DNA of 64,000 nucleotides from Legionella drozanskii LLAP-1. Lineage in GTDB: Bacteria; Pseudomonadota; Gammaproteobacteria; Legionellales; Legionellaceae. Made by a program: the position numbers and the translations under genes. The notes under the pieces were generated by a model. That model was not told where the DNA came from, made no database searches, and worked only from the letters and a program-made list of their open reading frames with translations. This document shows positions 16,860 to 25,578 of the stretch, in pieces; position 1 is the first letter of the stretch, and each line of letters opens with the position of its first letter. The stretch lies in NCBI RefSeq assembly GCF_001467585.1, contig NZ_LNXY01000004.1, forward strand, positions 1 through 64,000. The letters are read 5' to 3'.

Positions 16860-18247
16860 TGATTTATCAAGAGAAGCAAGTAGAGCGCTCAGTATTTAGA
16901 GCCTATGATATTCGTGGTGTGATAGGTAAGCAGTTGAATGAAGATGATTTTTATTCAATAGGCAGAGCGATTAGTTGCCGTCTTCACGAGTTAAAGCGCG
17001 ATAAAATATTTATCGCTCGGGATGGTCGGCTAACCAGTGATAGTTTAGCCGCTGCTTTAAAGCAAGGTTTGCTGAATAGTGGTATCACAGTGATCGATTT
17101 AGGGGCGGTCGCAACGCCAGTCATGTATTACGCGACAAATACCCAAGGCGTCGATTCCGGATTAATGGTAACTGGTAGTCATAATCCTGCCGATTACAAT
17201 GGTATTAAGATGGTATTGGCTGGCAAAACCTTGGTGCAAACAGACATTGATCAACTTTACGAGTTAACGATAGCTGGCCGTTTTCAAAATGGTCAAGGAA
17301 AATCACTCTCGCTTGACATTATTCCAGACTACATCAACCGTATTGTGGGTGATATTAAATTGCATCGCCGCCTTAAAGTCGCAGTTGATTGTGGTAATGG
17401 TATTGTTGGACCCATCACGCCTCAAGTTCTGACTGCCTTGGGTTGTGAAGTGATCCCCTTATATTGTGAAGTGGATGGCCGTTTTCCCAATCATCACCCT
17501 GATCCTACCATTGAAGCAAATCTGGCTGATTTAAAGAAAGCAGTTGCTCAACATCAAGCCGATATTGGTCTTGCGTTTGATGGGGATGCCGATCGTTTAG
17601 GTGTCATCACTAATCAAGGCGAAGTGATTTGGCCAGATCGATTGCTTATGTACTATGCACGCGATGTTTTGAAGCGTAATAAAGGTGCGACTATCGTTTA
17701 TGATGTGAAATGCTCAAGTCATCTAGCACGTGTTATTGAAGAAGCCGGAGGGGTTGCTAGAATGTGTCCCACCGGGCACTCCATTGTGAAAGGCGTGATG
17801 AAAGAAGAGCATGCTGCTTTAGCGGGGGAAATGAGTGGTCATCTTTTCTTCAAAGACCGTTGGTATGGTTTTGATGATGCCCTTTATAGTGCCTGTCGCT
17901 TACTAGAAATTATTAGCTTGAGCCCTAAGCCAGTAAACGAACAGTTCGCGACAATCCCAAACAGTGTTAATACGCCGGAAATAAAGATTCCTATCGCTGA
18001 AGAAGATAAATTTTCTTTCATGCAGCGCTTTAGTGAGCAGGCTAAATTTCCAAATGCGAACATTATTACTATTGATGGCTTAAGAGTTGAGTTTCCGCAC
18101 GGTTGGGGGTTATTGCGCGCGTCAAATACAACGCCTTGCTTAGTGGCTCGCTTTGAGGCAAAAGATCAAGAAAGCTTGAAACAAATCCAGATTTTATTTA
18201 AATCAGAGCTTCAAGGTATTGATAAGGATTTAGTCGTTTCTTTCTAA
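16856..18247 (+). CDS. Phosphomannomutase/phosphoglucomutase
   Basis: The 463-aa protein is an alpha-D-phosphohexomutase of the AlgC type, which interconverts hexose 1- and 6-phosphates for surface polysaccharide and LPS precursors. [11 protein letters not shown] opens the protein. The phosphoserine loop is [14 protein letters not shown], the metal site is FDGDADRLG, the sugar-specificity loop is GEMSGHLFF, and the phosphate-binding part is [15 protein letters not shown]. Its start overlaps the dut stop by four bases, so it is likely in the same transcript. An in-frame ATG one codon later is equally possible. Confidence 0.9.
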   Translation: MMIYQEKQVERSVFRAYDIRGVIGKQLNEDDFYSIGRAISCRLHELKRDKIFIARDGRLTSDSLAAALKQGLLNSGITVIDLGAVATPVMYYATNTQGVDSGLMVTGSHNPADYNGIKMVLAGKTLVQTDIDQLYELTIAGRFQNGQGKSLSLDIIPDYINRIVGDIKLHRRLKVAVDCGNGIVGPITPQVLTALGCEVIPLYCEVDGRFPNHHPDPTIEANLADLKKAVAQHQADIGLAFDGDADRLGVITNQGEVIWPDRLLMYYARDVLKRNKGATIVYDVKCSSHLARVIEEAGGVARMCPTGHSIVKGVMKEEHAALAGEMSGHLFFKDRWYGFDDALYSACRLLEIISLSPKPVNEQFATIPNSVNTPEIKIPIAEEDKFSFMQRFSEQAKFPNANIITIDGLRVEFPHGWGLLRASNTTPCLVARFEAKDQESLKQIQILFKSELQGIDKDLVVSF

Positions 18248-18260
18248 AAATAGTTCAGAA

Positions 18261-18316
18261 CCCGCGGTCAAGCCGCGGGAATTCACCAGTGAGCATCCTA
18301 GGATCTTGGCTCAACA
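18261..18316. repeat. Intergenic hairpin plus short dispersed motif
   Basis: CCCGCGG (18261-18267) and CCGCGGG (18273-18279) form a perfect hairpin with a five-base loop but no T-run. Shortly after it lies CTTGGCTCAACA (18305-18316). That 12-mer recurs at 25540-25551 and, with one change, at 122-133, all in the same orientation. The remainder of the 290-bp gap before ilvE shows no gene. Confidence 0.4.
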
Positions 18317-18537
18317 TTGAACCTACTTTAATCACCCAATAACCCTTTGATTTTAAACACAGTATATACAAAGTAAAATAAAAATCGTTATACTGATTCA
18401 TTCGTTATGAAGTAGTGCTATGTTTAAATAGAATACACGTTACCTATTTTACTTACCTATGTCGTTTTTGCTTCAAACAATTTGTATAAATTAAGAAAAA
18501 CATTTTCTTTAGCTAAAACAGCTGAGCGGGAGAAAAA

Positions 18538-19449
18538 ATGATGCAAACAACCGAAACAATATGGCATAACGGAAAATTCGTACCGTGGGCCGATGCAAAA
18601 ATCCATGTCTTATCCCACACTCTGCATTATGGTGGCGGCGCTTTTGAGGGAATTCGCTTTTATAATACCGAAAAAGGGCCGGCGATATTTCGTTTGCAGG
18701 ACCATGTCGATCGTCTTTTTTATTCTGCGGCTACTTTGAAAATGGAATTAGCTTACTCCAAAGAAGAGGTCATTTCTGTCATTAAAGAGGTCGTTAGAAA
18801 TAACAATATTGACGAAGGTTACATTCGCCCCCTTGCTTTTTATGGTTACAGTAAAATGGGTGTTAATCCTATTGGTAATCCAGTCGAGTTTGTCATTGCC
18901 TGTTGGCCCTGGGGAGCGTATCTTCCGCATGATAGTATTGATATTAAAGTAAGTAGTTATATACGAATCCACCCTGATTCCACAGTTGTTGATGCCAAAT
19001 TATGTGGTCATTATGTTAATGGGATTTTAGCGTCCCTTGAGTTGCAAGGAACTCATTATCATGAGGCTTTGTTTTTAGACAGCAAGGGTTATATTACTGA
19101 GGGGGTAGGGGAGAATTTTTTCCTCGTAAAAAATGGGGTTATCTATACTCCTAAATTAGGAGGGATACTTTCTGGAATTACTCGCGATACGATTATAAAG
19201 CTTTCGAGAAATTTGGGCTTCAATGTCATCGAGCAAGATCTGACGCTTGAAGACGCTTATCAAGCGGATGAGGCGTTTTTTACAGGTACTGCTGCGGAAG
19301 TCACCGCAATCCGCTCTATTAATGACCAAATATTAGCTCAAGCCGATGAGAGGAAAATCACCTCAACAATTAAGAAGGCTTATATGGACCTTGTGAAAGG
19401 GAAAAATGATGATTCTTTACATTATTTGACTTATATCGAGCGTCTGTAG
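18538..19449 (+). CDS. ilvE: IlvE, branched-chain amino-acid aminotransferase
   Basis: IlvE is a fold-type IV PLP enzyme that transaminates leucine, isoleucine and valine with 2-oxoglutarate. The 303-aa sequence starts with IWHNGKFVPWADAKIHVLSH and shows LHYGGGAFEGIRFY. The catalytic Lys is in VVDAKLCGHYVNGILAS, and further motifs are GYITEGVGENFFLVKNG and a Thr-rich TGTAAEVTAIRSI. The GGGAG Shine-Dalgarno precedes two consecutive ATGs; either may be used. It stands alone between a repeat-bearing gap and a diguanylate cyclase. Confidence 0.94.
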   Translation: MMQTTETIWHNGKFVPWADAKIHVLSHTLHYGGGAFEGIRFYNTEKGPAIFRLQDHVDRLFYSAATLKMELAYSKEEVISVIKEVVRNNNIDEGYIRPLAFYGYSKMGVNPIGNPVEFVIACWPWGAYLPHDSIDIKVSSYIRIHPDSTVVDAKLCGHYVNGILASLELQGTHYHEALFLDSKGYITEGVGENFFLVKNGVIYTPKLGGILSGITRDTIIKLSRNLGFNVIEQDLTLEDAYQADEAFFTGTAAEVTAIRSINDQILAQADERKITSTIKKAYMDLVKGKNDDSLHYLTYIERL

Positions 19450-19483
19450 TTTAGTTGGCGTTACTGTCAAATGTCGTGAGTTG

Positions 19484-19525
19484 TTCGGCGGGGTCGTAGG
19501 TTGCTAAGCTCCAACCTAGGATGCA
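19484..19525. repeat. Short palindromic intergenic repeat
   Basis: GTAGGTTG followed by CTAAGCTCCAACCTAGGA makes an imperfect palindrome after the ilvE stop. It looks like another dispersed intergenic element. A TATACTTAA stretch at 19584-19592 further on may be a -10 site for the diguanylate cyclase gene. Confidence 0.3.
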
Positions 19526-19648
19526 AGAATCTGCAACAACGCTTAAGTTCCTGAAGGCAATCAGCACCCAGTGCTTGATAGTATATACTTAAAATAAAGT
19601 TTTAACCATTTAGCATAGCTCGAATAGGGTGAATTTTTAAAACTAGAA

Positions 19649-20992
19649 ATGGATATTGCAATGCTTGAACGGGAACTGAAAACGAAAATTGCCAATACAT
19701 TAAGCCGATACAAGCTAAAATGTGATCAGCTTGAAGATGAAATTAATGTGCTTAAAAGTGCTATTTATCAATTAAGCCTTTTGCCTAATAGTATTCATGT
19801 CGGGCTTAATAAGCAGATGCAAAATTTGCAAGCCAATCTCAAAGAAAATAAAGACAGTAAAAAAATTAAGAAAAGCGTGGAGTCACTCGTTAGTGCGATG
19901 TCGAATATAAAAGAAAAGGAAAAACCATCACCCCACCAAACAACAACTGCCCCCTTGCTTAATAACCAAATCAATAGTCGATTTAATCAATTATTAGAAC
20001 ATTTGCTTATTCCAGAAGATCTGTCTAATAAATTTCAAGCGGTTAAAGAAAATTTAAATCAGCAATTAACGGCGGAATTACTCACTAAAGTAGTGGATTC
20101 TATAACCGATTTAGTCATCGAATCCTTTAATCTCGAGCATAACCAATTCAAAGGATTTTTAAATAAATTTGTTGATTATCTTCATGATTTTAGTAGATAT
20201 TTGGAGCTGACAGACCTAAATAATGTGGAAAGCCATCAGGAGTCAGGGAAATTTGAAACTGAGTTAGAAAACAGTATTCAACAAATCCATCAACATATCG
20301 GTGAAGCAAAAACAATCGAAGAACTAGCTGATAAGGTAGAAGATAGTTTAGAAGAAATTGGCGAGCATATCCGATTACATCGCGAAAAGGAACAACAACG
20401 AATCAAAGAATATGATGAAAAGATAATGAGCCTGCAAAGTAAATTAGAAGAAGCTGAATGTGGTGCTGAAAAAATAAGGAATCAATTGACATTCCATAAA
20501 GTCAGAATTAACCAAGATTCCTTAACAGGATTACCCAATAGAACTGCCTACGATGAATACATATTAGCTGCATTTCACCGTTGGCAAAGAGGATTTGGTG
20601 AGTTATCGCTTGGAATAGCTGATATCGATAATTTTAAAGCGATCAATGATAAATACGGCCATTTAGCAGGGGATAGAGTACTCAAAAAAGTAGCATCAAT
20701 TTTTAAATCATCGATTCGCGCGGTTGATTTTATTGCCCGTTATGGCGGCGAAGAATTTATATTTCTTTTTGAAAGAACCTCAGCCCCTGATGGTGGAAAA
20801 GTACTGGAAAATTTGCGCATTGCAGTTGAAGAATGTGAATTTTATTATCGTGATACAAGGGTGCTAATCACTGCATCCTTTGGTCTTACTGCTTTTCAGC
20901 ATGAAGATACCTTGGATAGCTTTTTTGCGAGAGCGGATGAGGCGATGTATCAAGCTAAGAAAATGGGACGTAATCAAGTCATAGTCCTCTAA
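19649..20992 (+). CDS. GGDEF diguanylate cyclase with long coiled-coil N-terminus
   Basis: The C-terminal third (about residues 285-447) is a GGDEF domain that should make cyclic di-GMP from two GTP. The catalytic motif is GGEEF (366-370), and an RxxD inhibitory site (R357-D360) lies exactly five residues before it, so product inhibition is expected. Substrate-site motifs are DSLTGLPNRTAYDEY and IADIDNFKAINDKYGHLAGD. Residues 1-280 have no membrane segment and are strongly helical, with a coiled coil (EKEQQRIKEYDEKIMSLQSK) just before the domain. It is therefore probably a cytosolic enzyme with an unknown input. It converges with the next gene, overlapping by four bases. Confidence 0.9.
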   Translation: MDIAMLERELKTKIANTLSRYKLKCDQLEDEINVLKSAIYQLSLLPNSIHVGLNKQMQNLQANLKENKDSKKIKKSVESLVSAMSNIKEKEKPSPHQTTTAPLLNNQINSRFNQLLEHLLIPEDLSNKFQAVKENLNQQLTAELLTKVVDSITDLVIESFNLEHNQFKGFLNKFVDYLHDFSRYLELTDLNNVESHQESGKFETELENSIQQIHQHIGEAKTIEELADKVEDSLEEIGEHIRLHREKEQQRIKEYDEKIMSLQSKLEEAECGAEKIRNQLTFHKVRINQDSLTGLPNRTAYDEYILAAFHRWQRGFGELSLGIADIDNFKAINDKYGHLAGDRVLKKVASIFKSSIRAVDFIARYGGEEFIFLFERTSAPDGGKVLENLRIAVEECEFYYRDTRVLITASFGLTAFQHEDTLDSFFARADEAMYQAKKMGRNQVIVL

Positions 20993-22701
20993 TGAAAACT
21001 GACTTTGGTGATCGGTTGGACCGCGAAAAGCATGACGGAAAGTGCTTGTTGATCTTGGGTCCGCGCAATGACTTTCTCTTGACAATGAAGTTGTAAACCC
21101 CGGCTCTTACATAGCGCTTTAATATAATCGGGATGATGACTAAAGCGGGCAGTCGCTTGTAATTGCCAAGGTTCTTTCTCGCTAATTTCTGTCGTAAAAA
21201 TGAAATAGCCTTTTTCACTTAATCGTTCTGCTACCGCTGTAAATAAAGGGTCTAAATCGCCGATATAAGGCAATACATCGGCAGCAACTATGAGTTCATA
21301 GTGCTGTTTATCCTTTTGTAAAAAAGACACGAGATCGGCTTCGACTAAATGGTCGTAAATGTCCTTATTCTTGGCCTGGGTAAGCATTTTTGCAGCAATA
21401 TCAACGCCTGTTAAATGCTGGCAAATTTCCCGCAGTACTACCCCGGACAAACCCGTCCCACAGCCCAAATCGATGGCCTGTCCCACCTGGAAAAGATTGA
21501 GATGATGAATTAATTGAGCAATTTGCTGCGGCAAACTGTAGTGCAAAAGGCTTTGCATGTGCTGATCATAATAAAGTGCGTAATTATTGAACAAATTCAT
21601 GGCATAATCAGGACTTGTTTTGGTTTTGACTTGGGTACCACTAAGCGCATCGAGCATATGGCGACTGGCAGCATCTTTGGGGTTAGCGACAACAGCACGA
21701 GTAAGGAGATTTCGTGCTTTTTCTTTATCTTCAAGGCGGATATAGATCGCTGCTAAATTATTGAGCGCCGCAAAATGATGTTCATCTTGATTTAGCAGGC
21801 GCTCAAAATGAAGCATCGCCTCGCTTAAATGACCTAGAGCCATTTGAGCAACGCCCGAGTTGTAGAGATACTCAATATTGTCAGGTTCTTTTTGCAGTAA
21901 AACATCATAATGCATGAGCGCATTTTCAAAGCGATCATGATGCATGAAGGTCGCTGCAAGATTATTCCTTGCTTCGATGTGTTCATTATTTATAGCCAAT
22001 GCTTTAGTAAAATAATCGATTGCGAGTTGAGGTTCCTCTTGTTTGAGGGCAATAACACCTAGATTAGTTAGCGCTTCAACTTGATTATTATCTTGTGCTA
22101 CCACATTTTGAAAATGCGTTTTCGCTTCTTCTAATTGGCTCGCTTCTAAATCAAGTAAGCCTAAATAAAATTCGGCATCCAAATTTCCAGGATTAAGCGT
22201 TAACACATTGTTAAATTGCACTTTCGCCGCAGCTAATTGATTATTTTTCAATAGGAAAAGTCCTAAATTAAAATGAGCCGCAACAAAATCGGGCTCAGCA
22301 TGCACGGCTTCACGATAATGATGCAGTGCAGGTTTGTAGTGATTCTGAGTAGCGTACAATCCTGCTAAATTATGATGTGCTTGAGCATAATTGGGTATAA
22401 GTTGAATGGCGGATTGATAGTGTTGGATGGCTTTATCAATGTTCTGAAAATTTTTATAAGCGTTTGCCAAATTATTATGCAGGCTGGCATCCTTGGAATC
22501 TAAGGTGAGTGCTTGTTCCATTAATTCAATCGCGCGCGCCATCTTTCCTTGCTGGGCATGAGCGAGGCCGAGAAAATGCAGTGCTTTACTATGATTAGGA
22601 TGGGTACTTATTAGTTGTTCATAAAGATGAATTGCTTCGGATAATTGGCCTTTACGGTGCAATTCAAAAGCCTGCTTAAATAAGTCCTCTTCTGCCATCA
22701 T
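20989..22701 (-). CDS. TPR-repeat protein fused to a class I methyltransferase
   Basis: The 570-aa protein has about ten consecutive TPR units in the first 345 residues (for example ALHFLGLAHAQQGKMARAIE and NLGVIALKQEEPQLAIDYF). A SAM-dependent methyltransferase domain follows, with motif I QAIDLGCGTGLSGVVLREI, then LVEADLVSFLQ and ELIVAADVLPYIGDL. The TPRs probably bind the substrate protein or partner, which is unknown. Two adjacent ATGs exist. The start overlaps the rdgB stop by one base, so the two genes form an operon. Confidence 0.85.
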   Translation of the reverse strand: MMAEEDLFKQAFELHRKGQLSEAIHLYEQLISTHPNHSKALHFLGLAHAQQGKMARAIELMEQALTLDSKDASLHNNLANAYKNFQNIDKAIQHYQSAIQLIPNYAQAHHNLAGLYATQNHYKPALHHYREAVHAEPDFVAAHFNLGLFLLKNNQLAAAKVQFNNVLTLNPGNLDAEFYLGLLDLEASQLEEAKTHFQNVVAQDNNQVEALTNLGVIALKQEEPQLAIDYFTKALAINNEHIEARNNLAATFMHHDRFENALMHYDVLLQKEPDNIEYLYNSGVAQMALGHLSEAMLHFERLLNQDEHHFAALNNLAAIYIRLEDKEKARNLLTRAVVANPKDAASRHMLDALSGTQVKTKTSPDYAMNLFNNYALYYDQHMQSLLHYSLPQQIAQLIHHLNLFQVGQAIDLGCGTGLSGVVLREICQHLTGVDIAAKMLTQAKNKDIYDHLVEADLVSFLQKDKQHYELIVAADVLPYIGDLDPLFTAVAERLSEKGYFIFTTEISEKEPWQLQATARFSHHPDYIKALCKSRGLQLHCQEKVIARTQDQQALSVMLFAVQPITKVSFH

Positions 22702-23285
22702 TAAATTTCTAATTGTTGGCGCAACTGATTTAAAGCTTGTGCGCGGTGACTAATCGTATTTTTAATCTTAGCAGGCAATTGCGCGACTGTGCAGTGGTGG
22801 CTAGCAAGATAAAAAATGGGGTCGTAGCCAAATCCTTGTTCACCCATTCGCATTTTACTAATGGTCCCGGAAAATTTTCCTGTGGCAATTAAGGGGGTGG
22901 GGTCTTTAGCATGTTCGACTAGAGCAATGGCACAGTAGAAAAAAGCTTGGCGTTGTGAGTCTGGAGTGTGGGCAAGCTTATCTAAAAGTAGGTTGATGTT
23001 ATCTTCGTCATTCGCATTTGCTCCTGCAAACCGTGCAGAATAAATGCCCGGTGCGCCGTTAAGTGCATGCACAACCAAACCCGAATCATCGGCCAAGGCA
23101 GGTTTATTAGCCAGCAGACTGGCATGACGTGCTTTTATAATAGCATTTTCAATAAAACTCAAGCCGATTTCTTCTGCATCAGAGATCCCCAAACTGCGTT
23201 GCGCAATGCAGTGCCAGGAGGATAAAATGGCTTCTAACTCAGCGATCTTACCTTTATTAGAGGTTGCTAAAATAATTTCTTTCAT
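22701..23285 (-). CDS. rdgB: RdgB/HAM1, XTP/dITP pyrophosphatase
   Basis: RdgB removes non-canonical purine nucleoside triphosphates (XTP, dITP) from the pool. Family motifs are [64 protein letters not shown] and [10 protein letters not shown]. The ATG at 23285 ([13 protein letters not shown]) matches the family's N-terminus. An extended frame reaches 23303, but its extra six residues look non-native. The 194-aa size is normal. Confidence 0.94.
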   Translation of the reverse strand: MKEIILATSNKGKIAELEAILSSWHCIAQRSLGISDAEEIGLSFIENAIIKARHASLLANKPALADDSGLVVHALNGAPGIYSARFAGANANDEDNINLLLDKLAHTPDSQRQAFFYCAIALVEHAKDPTPLIATGKFSGTISKMRMGEQGFGYDPIFYLASHHCTVAQLPAKIKNTISHRAQALNQLRQQLEI

Positions 23286-23393
23286 GGTCAAGCCGTCAAT
23301 CAATTCCGATACCTAGGCTTATATCAAATTAGAAGAATTCTTGCTATCGGAAGAATCATAATCCTGACCTGTCATCATGATTGTTGCCCAGGA

Positions 23394-23876
23394 TTATTTT
23401 TGCGATTCTAGCTGCAATAGATAGGCTTTGGTTTCTAGCCCACCCGCAAAACCTGTTAATTTGCCATTAGAACCAATGACGCGATGACAGGGTACGATGA
23501 TGGAGATGGGATTTTTGCCATTCCCTGCACCCACAGCACGTACTGCTGTAGGATGTCCAATTTGTTGAGCTATTTGCCCATAACTTCGTGTTTCGCCAAA
23601 AGGAATAGTTATCAGAGCATGCCAAACCTTTTTTTGAAATTCGGTGCCGACAAAATCAAGTTTCAGAGAAAATTGTTTTAGCATCCCGGCAAAATAAGCT
23701 TTTAATTGATTTTCTGTTTCAACAAGAATGGGGTGATTTTTAGATTCTTCTGGGGAATTAAGCCGAACTCGTTTTGGATTATCTCCTTCCCAAAGAATTG
23801 CTGCCAACCCTTTTTCGCTTGCTACTAATTTAAGTTCACCAACCGGTGATTTCATCATTTTATATACATAACTCAT
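23394..23876 (-). CDS. ogt: Methylated-DNA-protein-cysteine methyltransferase
   Basis: This suicide repair protein takes the alkyl group from O6-alkylguanine in DNA. The acceptor Cys is in IIVPCHRVIGSNGKLTGFAG, preceded by the helix-turn-helix region SYGQIAQQIGHPTAVRAVGAG. The ATG at 23876 is preferred because GGGAG lies eight bases upstream and the product (MSYVYKMMKSPVGELKLV, 160 aa) has the usual length. The frame is open to 23903. It is divergent from the Ada-AlkA gene and shares a regulatory inverted repeat with it, which suggests co-induction by DNA methylation. Confidence 0.93.
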   Translation of the reverse strand: MSYVYKMMKSPVGELKLVASEKGLAAILWEGDNPKRVRLNSPEESKNHPILVETENQLKAYFAGMLKQFSLKLDFVGTEFQKKVWHALITIPFGETRSYGQIAQQIGHPTAVRAVGAGNGKNPISIIVPCHRVIGSNGKLTGFAGGLETKAYLLQLESQK

Positions 23877-23902
23877 TGGCTTTCTCCCGGAACTTTGATC
23901 CA

Positions 23903-23945
23903 ACTATAGTCTGATTGAAGAATAATTCTCGCTATTTTCGGACAT
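23903..23945 (-). promoter_or_regulatory. Putative Ada-type operator and promoter of ogt
   Basis: A 20-bp arm (23926-23945) sits exactly 17 bp upstream of a -10 match TATAGT (minus strand, 23903-23908), so the arm covers the -35 position, where no consensus -35 exists. Read towards ogt, the arm contains AAAATAGCGAGAA, reminiscent of the Ada box (AAT...GCG). This is typical of an activator-dependent promoter. Confidence 0.5.
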
Positions 23946-23963
23946 CAAAACAAAAAAATAGTA

Positions 23964-24007
23964 ATGTCCGAAAATGGCGAGAAAATCGGGATTAACTTAA
24001 CTATAAT
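23964..24007 (+). promoter_or_regulatory. Putative Ada-type operator and promoter of ada-alkA
   Basis: The second arm (23964-23983) is the reverse complement of 23926-23945 with one mismatch. It ends 18 bp before TATAAT (24002-24007), again covering the -35 region. Read towards ada-alkA it contains AAAATGGCGAGAA. The two arms are 18 bases apart and place one identical operator before each divergent gene, which points to autoregulation by the Ada-like protein. Confidence 0.55.
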
Positions 24008-24037
24008 TCAAACAAATGCCTCAACAAGGTCTCTCTC

Positions 24038-25525
24038 ATGATTGATGGGAATGTGGCATACAATGCCCTTAGGTCACACGATCCCCGCTTTGATGGCGTA
24101 TTTTTTGTCGGCGTCACTTCGACGGGTATTTATTGTCGACCAATCTGTCCGGCTAAAACCCCAAAACTGGAAAATTGTCGTTTTTTTGAAAGCCGTGAAG
24201 CAGCAGAAAAGTCGTCTTTTCGACCCTGTTTGCGCTGTCGTCCAGAGTTAGCACCTGGTAATGCGCCTGCAGATAGTACACGACGCATCGCCTATTTAAT
24301 AGCACGGCAACTGGAAGAAAAGTTGATTAGGGATGGCGCAAATCTTGAGGATATTGCCCAGCAATTCTCAATTGGTTCTCGACAATTGCGCCGCATTCTG
24401 CAAAAAGAATTTGGCGTATCACCCATTGAACTCATCCAAACGCGTCGCTTATTGCTAGCCAAGCAGTTGCTCACTGAAACAAGGTTGCCCATTATTAAAG
24501 TTGCTTTTGCCAGTGGTTTTTCTAGCCTGCGGCGGTTCAACGACGCCTTTATTAGGCACTACAAAATGCCCCCCACGCGTCTGCGTAAAGAAGTAGCTAA
24601 GCATGAAAAAGACATCGATCGTATGGATGCGATAACGCTCCAACTCAGCTATCGCCCCCCTTACGATTGGCCGAGTTTGCTCGAGTTCCTAAGTGCGAGG
24701 ATGATCAAGGGGGTCGAGCACGTTACTAACGAGAGCTATTTGCGTACCATCCGTTTGGGTAAACATAGTGGTTGGATCAAAGTAATGAATGCTCCACAAA
24801 AAAATGCACTGATGGTGGAACTATCTTACTCTTTGACGCCGGTATTACCTACTTTACTAGGGCGCTTGCGGAATATGTTTGATTTGAACACTAGAGCCGA
24901 TCTTATCATTGCTCAATTGATGAAGGATGAGCGTTTAAAAAACAGCCTAAGCAAAAATCCTGGTTTGCGTCTTCCGGGTGCATTTGATGGGTTTGAGATG
25001 GCAATTCGAGCTATTTTAGGCCAGCAGATCACCGTAAAAGCAGCGACAACGATTGCCTGCCGTTTTGCTGTGGCATTCGGTGAGGAGCTTACAACTCCAT
25101 TTCCAGAGCTAAGTCTGCTCTCGCCTCAACCCGAGCGTGTAGCTAGCGCGACTGTCGATGATATTGCGGGATTAGGAATAGTGAGCGCCCGTGCGAAATC
25201 TATAATTGCATTAGCACAAGCTTTTGTATCAGAAACCATTAGTCTTGATGTCGGAATGAGTCCTGAAATAACTATAAAAAAATTGACCGAACTTCCAGGT
25301 ATTGGTCAATGGACGGCTCATTATATCGCTATGCGTGCACTACATTGGCCAGATGCTTTTCCCAAAGAAGATATCGCCCTTCGCAATAACCTAGGTGGTG
25401 TTTCACCCAAACAGGCGGAGGAAATGTCGCAGCTTTGGCGTCCTTGGCGTAGTTATGCCGTGTTACATATATGGAAAAATTTGAAGGAAGAACGAACTCT
25501 AGACTTTTCATCTGCATCAGAGTAG
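24038..25525 (+). CDS. alkA: Ada-AlkA fusion: methyl-sensing regulator and 3-methyladenine glycosylase
   Basis: The 495-aa protein has three parts. Residues 1-75 form the Ada zinc domain with C33, C37, C64 and C67 (GIYCRPICPAKTP; RPCLRCRPE), which in Ada accepts a methyl group from phosphotriesters and switches on DNA binding. Residues 95-190 hold an AraC-type helix-turn-helix (DIAQQFSIGSRQLRRIL; VAFASGFSSLRRFNDAF). Residues 200-495 are an AlkA glycosylase with an HhH-GPD motif (LTELPGIGQWTAHYIAMRAL) and the downstream catalytic Asp in FPKEDIALRNNL. It should sense and repair alkylated DNA and probably drives its own gene and ogt. It lacks the Ada O6-methylguanine domain, which ogt supplies. 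Confidence 0.93.
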   Translation: MIDGNVAYNALRSHDPRFDGVFFVGVTSTGIYCRPICPAKTPKLENCRFFESREAAEKSSFRPCLRCRPELAPGNAPADSTRRIAYLIARQLEEKLIRDGANLEDIAQQFSIGSRQLRRILQKEFGVSPIELIQTRRLLLAKQLLTETRLPIIKVAFASGFSSLRRFNDAFIRHYKMPPTRLRKEVAKHEKDIDRMDAITLQLSYRPPYDWPSLLEFLSARMIKGVEHVTNESYLRTIRLGKHSGWIKVMNAPQKNALMVELSYSLTPVLPTLLGRLRNMFDLNTRADLIIAQLMKDERLKNSLSKNPGLRLPGAFDGFEMAIRAILGQQITVKAATTIACRFAVAFGEELTTPFPELSLLSPQPERVASATVDDIAGLGIVSARAKSIIALAQAFVSETISLDVGMSPEITIKKLTELPGIGQWTAHYIAMRALHWPDAFPKEDIALRNNLGGVSPKQAEEMSQLWRPWRSYAVLHIWKNLKEERTLDFSSASE

Positions 25526-25539
25526 GTACAATATTGGGC

Positions 25540-25551
25540 CTTGGCTCAACA
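25540..25551 (+). repeat. Copy of short dispersed 12-mer
   Basis: CTTGGCTCAACA is identical to 18305-18316 and differs by one base from 122-133. It lies in the short gap between ada-alkA and the GrpB-GNAT gene. Its role is unknown, and it could be the remnant of a longer intergenic repeat. Confidence 0.3.
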
Positions 25552-25578
25552 TCCGAATACGAACCACTTAATTAGCCT

